This document shows positions 1 through 12,487 of a DNA stretch of 40,800 nucleotides, piece after piece. This DNA is from Chloroflexota bacterium (GTDB lineage: Bacteria > Chloroflexota > Dehalococcoidia > Lucifugimonadales > Lucifugimonadaceae). Made by a program: the position numbers and the translations under genes. Under the pieces are notes generated by a model. It was given only the letters and a program-made list of their open reading frames with translations. It made no database searches and was not told the DNA's origin. Where the stretch lies: contig JADFLG010000010.1 in NCBI GenBank assembly GCA_022564545.1, positions 1-40,800 of the forward strand. The letters are read 5' to 3'. Numbering within the stretch: position 1 is the stretch's first letter; every line of letters starts with the position of its first letter.

Positions 1-544
1 CATGGTAGTTTGTGACTATGTGTCCGTCGGTGTCCCACACGAACCCCGAGCCTGAGCCCTCGCCCTGCGCTGTGACGGCCCGGATGAACACGACCGACTG
101 GACTGTCCTCTCATAAAGATCGGCCAGGTGTTCGCCCTGGGCCGCAACGATTTCCGCGGGAGTCAGTTCGGCAATCGTCAGGTCTGGAGATACTTGCGGT
201 GCCAGTTCCGGAGATTCTTCAACCACTATTTCAGGCAACGCGTCGCCGGTTGGCCTTTCGCTGTCGTCTTCTGCAAACGCAGTTTGGATTGAACCGCCCG
301 CACCGTCCGAATCGCCCGGTAAGTGTGAAACCGTGTCGCCAGAACCGGCTTTGGCGGGCGTAACTGTGCCAGCAAGCAAGGCCGGAGAGTCGTCGCCAGC
401 GTTGGAGACCTGCTCGGTCGTGGGCACGGTCGACACCGTGGGGTCGACCGCGTCCGTCCCGCCGCTGCATGCGATGGCGGTTGTCAGAACCAGCGCTGCA
501 AGTCCGCCGATAAAAAATTTCTGGAGTTTATTCACTGCTGTCAT
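1..544 (-). CDS. HtrA/DegP-like trypsin-type serine protease, putative lipoprotein, N-terminal part (truncated by window edge)
   Basis: Reading the reverse strand from ATG at 544 stays open to position 1: MTAVNKLQKFFIGGLAALVLTTAIAC... then a low-complexity linker, then DLYERTVQSVVFIRAVTAQGEGSGSGFVWDTDGHIVTNYH. GSGSGFVWDxxGHIVTNYH is the S1C/HtrA catalytic-His motif. Hydrophobic signal peptide ends in Cys. Not in the supplied ORF track because it has no stop in the window. Confidence 0.85.
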   Translation of the reverse strand, partial: MTAVNKLQKFFIGGLAALVLTTAIACSGGTDAVDPTVSTVPTTEQVSNAGDDSPALLAGTVTPAKAGSGDTVSHLPGDSDGAGGSIQTAFAEDDSERPTGDALPEIVVEESPELAPQVSPDLTIAELTPAEIVAAQGEHLADLYERTVQSVVFIRAVTAQGEGSGSGFVWDTDGHIVTNYH

Positions 545-739
545 ATTGATTTTGATGCGCTACTGGACCGATCGGTCTCCCCGTGCCTGTTGGCCGTGGT
601 TGACTGTGCCCGAGGATGAAGAATTACCGTTATTTAGCTTACGAAGCGAACATGTAACAAACTTGTGGGTCGCCATGAATCCGACCTGGTGAGTCTGCGT
701 ACGCGAGGCCGGATAACCCGGAATCCATACCAGGACCCG

Positions 740-2521
740 TTACCTCTGCCAGCCCGACGCTATCGGCAGGCGGCGGTCCTTTCCAAACGCGAGGCCCGTG
801 ATCTTCACGCCTGGTGGTGATTGTCGCCGCTTGTATTCGTTGATGTCGATGAGGCGAACCACCCGTCGGACTGTCGCTTCGCTCGCGCCACCCTCCGGCA
901 GCGCCTGCTCTTTCTGCACGATCAGGTCGGGCGACATCCGTTCTTCGATGTACATGTGAATGATGCGGTCCAGCTGACCGTACGGCGGGAGCGAGTCCTC
1001 ATCGAGCTGGTCAGGCCGTAGTTCGGCACTGGGCGGTTTGTCGATGATCGCCTGCGGTATGGGCGACCCCGGACCTCGCCTGTTGCGATGGTCGCAAAGT
1101 TCGTAAACCAGCGTTTTCGGCACGTCCTTAATTACCGCGTATGCGCCAGCCATATCTCCATACAGCGTCGCGTACCCGGTCGCCATTTCCGACTTGTTGC
1201 CGGTGGGCAGGACCAGCCAGCCGAACTTGTTGGCAATCGACATCATCAGGTTTCCGCGGATGCGGGCCTGTGTGTTCTCCTCGGACAGACCGGGCTCGGT
1301 GCCCTCGAATGCTTCGCCAAGCATCTCTTCGAATGCAGCGTGGCCTGGTTCGATGGGAATCTTCCACAGCTCGACACCCAGGCGAGAGCACAGGTCTTCG
1401 GCATCGACGATGCTGCCTTCAGATGAATACCTCGACGGCAGTGCGACCCCGACCACGTTCTCAGCGCCGATAGCATCAGCGGCAATCGCGGTGACCAACG
1501 CCGAATCGATACCTCCCGATACCGCGATCGCCACCTTTTTGAAGCCCGTCTTCTTCAGGTAGTCCCCGGTCCCGACGATCAGCGCCCGGTACACAGCCTC
1601 AAGTCGCTCCAGCCGATGAACCGACAGCTCAGGAAGTTGCGGCCTGACGGTTGGCACCGGGACATCCAGCTCGACCGTCGTTGGCTCCGCAATCCGGTCA
1701 AGTTCGTCCTGGGGGACCGCCTGGGCCTGGTGGTGCAGCCGCAGTCTCTCGAGCGAGGTGATATCGATATCGGCCACCAGCAACGATTCTTCAAATCGGG
1801 CGGCGGAACCGATCAGGTCGCCATCGGGTCCCGCCAGCATGCTCCCGCCATCGAACACCAACTCGTCCTGGCCGCCAACCTGGTTCACATAGAGGGTGTA
1901 AACGCGGTTGCGGTGGGACAACCTGGTGACGATCTCGATCCGGTGTCCCTGCTTGCCCGATTCATAGGGCGAAGCGTTCAGGTTGACGATGACTTGAGCA
2001 CCGGCTGCGCACTGGACTTCCGACGGCCCGACAGGTTCCCAGATGTCTTCGCAAATGCTGATGCCGACCTTGATTCCACGAATCGACAATATCGGGCATT
2101 CGTTTCCGGCGCTGAAGTAGCGTCGTTCGTCGAACACCCCGTAGTTGGGAAGATGAATCTTCCGATACGTTGCAACCACTTTCCGCCGGTAGAGCACTGC
2201 TGCGGCATTGAACAGGCTGCCGTCTTCTGAATCGACGAACCCGACCAACGCCACGATGTCGCCCACAGTCTGGGCGATACGGCCCAGCGCCGCCCTGTTT
2301 GCCGCTATGAAGTTGTCGTACAGGACGAGGTCTTCCGGGGGGTAGCCGGTGACAGTCAACTCAGGAAAGGCGACAAGATCGGCACCCTGCTCCTGCGCCC
2401 GCCCGATCCACTCTTCGATCAGCCGCGCATTGCCGTCGATATCGCCAACCGTTGTGTTTATCTGGGCAGCCGCCACGCGAATCGTGGCCGTCGGACCCGA
2501 ACTGCCGGCATCGGAAGTCAT
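740..2521 (-). CDS. nadE: Glutamine-dependent NAD+ synthetase (CN-hydrolase amidase domain + NAD synthase domain)
   Basis: ORF 593 aa; nitrilase-type VAFPELTVTGYPPEDL and GISICEDIWEP, synthase P-loop AIAVSGGIDSALVTAIA, LPTGNKSEMATGYATLYGDMAGAYAVIKDVPKT. Confidence 0.95.
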   Translation of the reverse strand: MTSDAGSSGPTATIRVAAAQINTTVGDIDGNARLIEEWIGRAQEQGADLVAFPELTVTGYPPEDLVLYDNFIAANRAALGRIAQTVGDIVALVGFVDSEDGSLFNAAAVLYRRKVVATYRKIHLPNYGVFDERRYFSAGNECPILSIRGIKVGISICEDIWEPVGPSEVQCAAGAQVIVNLNASPYESGKQGHRIEIVTRLSHRNRVYTLYVNQVGGQDELVFDGGSMLAGPDGDLIGSAARFEESLLVADIDITSLERLRLHHQAQAVPQDELDRIAEPTTVELDVPVPTVRPQLPELSVHRLERLEAVYRALIVGTGDYLKKTGFKKVAIAVSGGIDSALVTAIAADAIGAENVVGVALPSRYSSEGSIVDAEDLCSRLGVELWKIPIEPGHAAFEEMLGEAFEGTEPGLSEENTQARIRGNLMMSIANKFGWLVLPTGNKSEMATGYATLYGDMAGAYAVIKDVPKTLVYELCDHRNRRGPGSPIPQAIIDKPPSAELRPDQLDEDSLPPYGQLDRIIHMYIEERMSPDLIVQKEQALPEGGASEATVRRVVRLIDINEYKRRQSPPGVKITGLAFGKDRRLPIASGWQR

Positions 2522-2612
2522 GTTGGGTTAATTCTATCGCCGCCGGTGACCGCAGTTACCGCCCCTGGCCACCAACCGGGTCTATCGCCGCTGTCGATCG
2601 CCGTTACCAGGG

Positions 2613-4104
2613 CTAGCCGCCACCGGGGGCAGCTGCCGCCATGACCGGTGGCCGGGCATAACCGCTGACAGTCGGCAGGCGGGAGTCGCCCATCAGGAAG
2701 ATGTCGATTTGTCGGGCGCACCGGCGTCCGCTGGCGATCGCGTTGACAACCAGCGACTGGCCCCGCTGCATGTCACCACATGAGAACACTTTGTCGAGGT
2801 TGGTCTTCATCGTGCCGTCGGCAGCGACATTGCCCATCGGGTCGTACTTCACACCGAGGTCATCGAGAAGACCATCGTGTTGCGGGTGGATGAAGCCCAT
2901 AGCGAGGAGAACGGCGTCAGCTTCGATGATGAACTCACTCCCCGGAATTTCGTTCATATCGAAACGTCCGGTCTCTTGGCTCTTAACCCACTCGACGCGT
3001 ATGCACTCCAGCAGCTTCAAGTTGCCATCGTCATCACCCACGAACCGCCTGGTGAGCACGTTGAAATCCCTGTCGCCACCCTCTTCGTGCGCGCTCGAAG
3101 TACGGAAGATCGTGGGCCACTGCGGCCACGGGTTTGTTTCAGTGCGAGTTTCCGACGGTCGGGGCATGATCTCCATTTGCACGATATTCGCGGCGCCCTG
3201 CCGGTGCGATGTGCCCAGGCAGTCGGCCCCGGTGTCGCCCCCGCCGATGATGACGACCTTCTTGCCGTACACATCGATGGTTTCCTCTGGAGGAAACTCC
3301 TGGCCCCTCTGCTTGCGGTTCTGCTGAGTGAGGAACTCCATTGCGAAGTAGACGCCCTTGAGGTCGCGTCCTTCGATCGGCAGGTCACGGGGCACGGTAG
3401 AGCCACCGGAAAGGCAGATAGCGTCGAAATCGGCGAGCAACTCTTCATGTGTGATGTCGACCCCGACGTTGGTGCTTACGAGGAACTCGACGCCCTCTCC
3501 GCGCATTTGATCGACACGTCGCTCAATAATGTGCTTTTCGAGCTTGAACTCGGGGATCCCCAGCGTCAGCAGTCCACCAACGTACTCGTCACGCTCGAAC
3601 ACGGTGACAGAATGGCCTGCCCGCGCCAGCTGCTGCGCAGCCGCCAGACCGGCCGGGCCAGACCCGACAACGGCAACCTTCTTTCCGGTCTTGTTTTCCG
3701 CAGGTTCCGGCTTGATCCAGCCCTCCCGCCAGCCGCGGTCGGCAATGGCTTTTTCAATCATTTCGATCGCCACGGGATCTGAATTTATCGCAAGCACGCA
3801 TGAAGATTCGCACGGAGCGGGGCAAATGCGGCCCGTGAATTCCGGGAAGTTGTTTGTCGCGTGCAGCTGGTGAATAGCCTCTTCCCAGTTGCCGTGATAG
3901 AGGAAGTCGTTGAACTCGGGAATGAGGTTCCCAAGCGGGCACCCGCTGTTGCAGAAAGGCACGCCGCAGTCCATGCAACGGCTCGCCTGGCGACGGGCGT
4001 CCCCATCGCCCCACTCCAGGTACACCTCTTGCCAATCGCCAACACGCGCTATCTTGTCCCGGCGCAGAGGGATCCTGCGACCGGCCTCCATGAACCCCGT
4101 CACT

Positions 4105-4112
<8 letters not shown>
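2613..4112 (-). CDS. gltD: Glutamate synthase small subunit (FAD/NAD(P)H, Fe-S)
   Basis: ORF 499 aa, GTG start; Fe-S motifs CMDCGVPFCNSGCPLGNLIPEF and CPAPCESSCV, FAD motif VAVVGSGPAGLAAAQQLARAG, NAD motif VVIIGGGDTGADCLG; overlaps gltB end by 8 nt. Confidence 0.95.
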
Positions 4113-8781
<4,669 letters not shown>

Positions 8782-8829
8782 ACTTCTCCTGTTTGCGAGG
8801 GTACGTTATCTCGAGCGGGGATACCTGTA

Positions 8830-10200
8830 TTACAGGTACCGGTATCTCGCCAGCTCGTAATCGGTCACCGTATTGCAGAACTGCTGCCATTCGAGCCGCT
8901 TGTTCTCAAGGAGGTTGTCCATAACGGTCGTTCCAAGGGCCTGTTCAAGCAGTTCACTGTTTTCCGCAAGACGAATCGCCTCGTCGAGCGTCCGCGGTAG
9001 TTTTGCCACGCCGCGTTCGCTCAGTTCTGCATCCGACATTCTGTACACGTCGGCCTCGATCGGTTCGGGCAGCGGCATGTTCTTCTCGATGCCGTCAAGG
9101 CCCGCAGCCAGCAGGACCGAGAACAGTAGATATGGGTTGGCCGCAGAATCGGGTGCACGGTATTCGACGCGCACGCTCTCTTCCCGTCCCGGTCGGTACG
9201 TGGGAACCCGGATCAAATCGCCAAAGTTGCCGGTCGTCCACGAAGCGAAAATCGGGGCTTCGAGACCGGGCTGCAGGCGTTTATAGGAATTGACCCACTG
9301 GTTCGTCACCACGCACATCTCGGCAGCATGGCGCATGAGACCGGCTATGAACTGCCGGCCAGTCTCGGAAAGGTGCAGATCGGCGTCGGCGTCGAAGAAC
9401 GCGTTCTCGTCGCCCCTGAAGAGCGACATATGGGTGTGCATTCCCGAACCGTGCCGGTCGCCAAATGGGCGGGGCATGAAAGTTGCATAGCCGCCGGCAG
9501 GAGCGGCGATCTCCTTGGCGACCACCTTGAACGTGATCACCGAATCGGCCATTGTCAGCGCGTTCATGTGGCGCAGGTCGATCTCGTGCTGGCCGCTCCC
9601 CACCTCGTGGTGGCTGTGTTTCACGGGGATACCCATTTGCTCCAGCGTCAGCACCGTGTCGCGGCGCAGGTCTGCCCCCGTGCCATCGACCGAAGTCTGG
9701 TCGAAGTAACCGCTCTGGTCCTGGTGGCCTTCATCGTCGGAGCCCTTCATGTCGTAGTAGTACTCGATTTCAGGGGCGACGTAGAAAGTCAGTCCCATTT
9801 CTGAGGCACGCAGGATATTTCGGCGCAGGACCTGGCGACCGTCTGCGGCCGATGGCTCACCGGCGGGGGTTTCGATATCGCAGAACAACCTTGCGACCGC
9901 GTTCTTACTCGGACGCCACGGCAGGACCTGGAATGTCGAGGGGTCGGGCACTGCGATCATGTCCGATTCGTCCGCCCGTGTCAGACCCTCGATCGAAGCT
10001 CCATCGAAACTGGCTCCGTTCCGCAGCACGCCTTCGAGCTCGTCCACGGTAATTGCGAAGCCCTTCAGCGTGCCGAGGATATCCGTGAACCACAGCCGGA
10101 TGAACTTCACATCATGCTCGCGCGCCGACAACAAGACGTATTTGATCGCTTCTTCATCGATTCTTGGTCTTGAATGCGGGTTTCTGGCTGTTTGTGTCAT
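8830..10200 (-). CDS. glnA: Glutamine synthetase type I
   Basis: ORF 456 aa; ITVDELEGVLRNGASFDGASIEGLTRADESDMIAVPDPSTF, HHEVGSGQHEIDLRH, MPRPFGDRHGSGMHTHMSLF. Confidence 0.95.
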   Translation of the reverse strand: MTQTARNPHSRPRIDEEAIKYVLLSAREHDVKFIRLWFTDILGTLKGFAITVDELEGVLRNGASFDGASIEGLTRADESDMIAVPDPSTFQVLPWRPSKNAVARLFCDIETPAGEPSAADGRQVLRRNILRASEMGLTFYVAPEIEYYYDMKGSDDEGHQDQSGYFDQTSVDGTGADLRRDTVLTLEQMGIPVKHSHHEVGSGQHEIDLRHMNALTMADSVITFKVVAKEIAAPAGGYATFMPRPFGDRHGSGMHTHMSLFRGDENAFFDADADLHLSETGRQFIAGLMRHAAEMCVVTNQWVNSYKRLQPGLEAPIFASWTTGNFGDLIRVPTYRPGREESVRVEYRAPDSAANPYLLFSVLLAAGLDGIEKNMPLPEPIEADVYRMSDAELSERGVAKLPRTLDEAIRLAENSELLEQALGTTVMDNLLENKRLEWQQFCNTVTDYELARYRYL

Positions 10201-10319
10201 GAGCTAAATGGGTTGATCGAAATGCCTGTGCCGGCGGGACTGGCACTCGCTGAATATGAAACTGCGAAGCTGCGAGCTAATTATTCTGCGCCCGCACGCG
10301 CACGCTGCACGCGCCACGT

Positions 10320-10348
10320 GTTAACAATTTGTTTCAATATGTGAAAAC
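10320..10348. promoter_or_regulatory. Candidate GlnR-type operator upstream of glnA
   Basis: GTTAACAATTT-GTTTCAATAT-GTGAAAAC; on the minus strand contains GAAAC-N6-TTAAC, close to the actinobacterial GlnR half-site pair GAAAC-N6-GTNAC; about 120 nt upstream of the glnA start. Confidence 0.4.
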
Positions 10349-10390
10349 CGGTTGCAGGCTCCTTTGGTCCCCTGCGGTCGACGAATTTCT

Positions 10391-11068
10391 CTACCGGTTG
10401 GTTGCCGGCGAGCGGAAGCGGTAACCCACGTTCCACTGCGTTTCAATAAAGTGGTGAGTAACGTCGTCGATCTTGCTCCGCAGGCGCCGGATGTGAACGT
10501 CAACCGTCCGGGTGCCTCCAAAGTAGTCATATTCCCAGACGCTCCGCAGCAGGGCTTCCCGGCTGAACACTCGGCCCGGGTTCGACGCCAGGTATTTCAG
10601 CAACTCGTACTCCTTGTAGGTCAGGTCAACTTTGCGGCCGCTGAGCGTTACCTCGTAACGGTCGCAATCAATCACCAGCTCACCGTGAGTGATCGTGTTT
10701 GGCCCCTCGACCGGTGTGTGTCTCGACATTGCCAGTTTCAAACGCAGGCTCACCTCTTCCGCGGTGCAGGGGAGGAAGCAGACTTCGATCTCCGCACGCG
10801 CGGCGCTAATACCGTCGAGTGAGACCACCGGCAGGATCACGACAACCGGCACTCCGGCGTCGGCTGCAGCATGAACCAGGCCAGACGGGCCCGCAAGCCC
10901 CGTACCGGCAGCCCAGACCAGTGCGCCTTCCACGCTGGAGGCAAGTTCGTCTCTGCTGGTTTCCGATGTGACCTTGATTAGTTCGAGAGAAGAATCGAGC
11001 GCCCCGATGCCCGCCGCAAGGCGTTCTGACTCTGCATCTGTGAACCCCAGGAGGGCTATCGAACTCAC
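10391..11068 (-). CDS. GlnR-like orphan OmpR-family regulator with degenerate receiver domain
   Basis: ORF 225 aa, GTG start; C-terminal wHTH LTYKEYELLKYLASNPGRVFSREALLRSVWEYDYFGGTRTVDVHIRRLRSKI matches GlnR-type winged helix; N-terminal domain lacks the canonical acidic pair, phospho-Asp and conserved Lys. Confidence 0.8.
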   Translation of the reverse strand: MSSIALLGFTDAESERLAAGIGALDSSLELIKVTSETSRDELASSVEGALVWAAGTGLAGPSGLVHAAADAGVPVVVILPVVSLDGISAARAEIEVCFLPCTAEEVSLRLKLAMSRHTPVEGPNTITHGELVIDCDRYEVTLSGRKVDLTYKEYELLKYLASNPGRVFSREALLRSVWEYDYFGGTRTVDVHIRRLRSKIDDVTHHFIETQWNVGYRFRSPATNR

Positions 11069-11313
11069 TTGGTTGCACCCGAATTCATTAGCATGCCCAA
11101 AAATTTACGAGGGCCCCGCGCTGTGCCTCGTGCGCCCGCGCCTCCGTTGCTGGTCGGAAAGCGTCGGCGAAGCAACTCAGCATATTGGTTTGTGGCGAAT
11201 TTCACAACCTTCGTCAATCTTGGCGTCAATCTTGGCGTCAACTCTGTTGTCGAACCCGGTCGCGTGTCTGGCATGCAAGCGTTGTCAATGCCCGAAAAAG
11301 TCGAGAATTCTCG

Positions 11314-11343
11314 TTGACTTGCTATTGCACTGGTTCGTATACT
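11314..11343 (+). promoter_or_regulatory. Candidate sigma70-type promoter for the rpsL super-operon
   Basis: TTGACT (11314-11319), 18-nt spacer, TATACT (11338-11343), about 70 nt upstream of the rpsL start. Confidence 0.65.
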
Positions 11344-11410
11344 TACCCTTCGTGGCCTGAACCAAATCGGTCGGGCATGAACACTTTTGGCCTTTTTTCT
11401 GGAGCAAATA

Positions 11411-11824
11411 TTGCCCACGGTTAACCAACTCGTGCGCAACCCGCGCAAACGTAAGCGACGTAAGCCGAAGACGCCCGCGCTGCGCTACGCATTTAACACA
11501 TTTGCCAACAAGCAGGTCGAACTTAAAAAGGGCAGCCCGCAGAAGCGTGGCGTGTGCCTTCAGGTTCGGACTGTTACTCCGAAGAAACCGAACTCGGCCC
11601 TTCGCAAAGTAGCGCGTGTTCGTTTGAGCAACGGCATGGAAGTTACGGCTTACATCCCGGGCGAAGGCCACAACCTGCAGGAACACTCCGTCGTGCTCAT
11701 CCGTGGCGGCAAGGTTCCCGATCTCCCTGGCGTTCGATATCACATCGTGCGTGGAACGCTCGATACATCTGGTGTTGAAGGCCGGAAGCGCGGTCGCAGT
11801 AAGTACGGCACGCCAAAGAGCTAA
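11411..11824 (+). CDS. rpsL: 30S ribosomal protein S12
   Basis: TTG start at 11411 preceded by GGAG (11401-11404); [18 protein letters not shown]..., [44 protein letters not shown]. Track ORF starting at 11387 is a longer in-frame extension. Confidence 0.95.
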   Translation: MPTVNQLVRNPRKRKRRKPKTPALRYAFNTFANKQVELKKGSPQKRGVCLQVRTVTPKKPNSALRKVARVRLSNGMEVTAYIPGEGHNLQEHSVVLIRGGKVPDLPGVRYHIVRGTLDTSGVEGRKRGRSKYGTPKS

Positions 11825-11942
11825 TAAGAAGAAAACACGGTAAATGCAGCCGCCTGTCTCGAAACTGGGTAGGCGGCTTGGTTTGCCAGCGACGTCGTCA
11901 GACCGCCCCAGAATTTAATTGGACCGAAGGTAACGAAACGAA

Positions 11943-12413
11943 ATGTCACGCAGGCGCCGCGCAACGCGCAGACACATAACCCCGGACCCGCAGTATGGGA
12001 GCGTCGAGCTTACCCGCTTCATCAACCGCCTGATGATGGGCGGCAAGAAGTCGGTCGCCCAGCGCGCAATGTACGACGCCCTTGAAATGCTCGAAAAGGA
12101 AACCAACCGGCCCGGCCTCGAGGTTTTCGAGCAGGCAGTGCGAAACGCGATGCCGGCGCTGGAAGTGAAGCCCCGCCGTGTGGGTGGCGCAACTTACCAG
12201 GTGCCGGTCGAGGTCCGCCCGGAACGCAGGGGGGCCCTTGCCCAGCGCTGGCTCATTACCGCGGCTCGTGAACGATCGGGCAAGCCGATAGCCGACCGGC
12301 TGTATGCGGAACTGCTCGATGCATCACGCGGCAGCGGCGTCGCGGTGAGGAGACGTGAAGACCTCCACAGGATGGCTGAAGCGAACAGGGCTTTTGTCCA
12401 CTATCGCTGGTAA
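11943..12413 (+). CDS. rpsG: 30S ribosomal protein S7
   Basis: 156 aa; [20 protein letters not shown]..., [24 protein letters not shown]. Confidence 0.97.
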   Translation: MSRRRRATRRHITPDPQYGSVELTRFINRLMMGGKKSVAQRAMYDALEMLEKETNRPGLEVFEQAVRNAMPALEVKPRRVGGATYQVPVEVRPERRGALAQRWLITAARERSGKPIADRLYAELLDASRGSGVAVRRREDLHRMAEANRAFVHYRW

Positions 12414-12487
12414 GGACCAGTAAAAATAACTCAGCCGCAATACCGCCCCGATGGTTCGCCACGGGGACGGAATGGATAGCAACCGGG

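Noticed and set aside
2877-3782. 301-aa plus-strand ORF inside gltD region
   Set aside because: Antisense to gltD, which has unambiguous Fe-S and FAD motifs; shadow ORF.
11377-11424. Possible 15-aa leader peptide ([15 protein letters not shown]) overlapping the rpsL start
   Set aside because: No good ribosome-binding site, no attenuator structure and no regulatory codon run; chance ORF.
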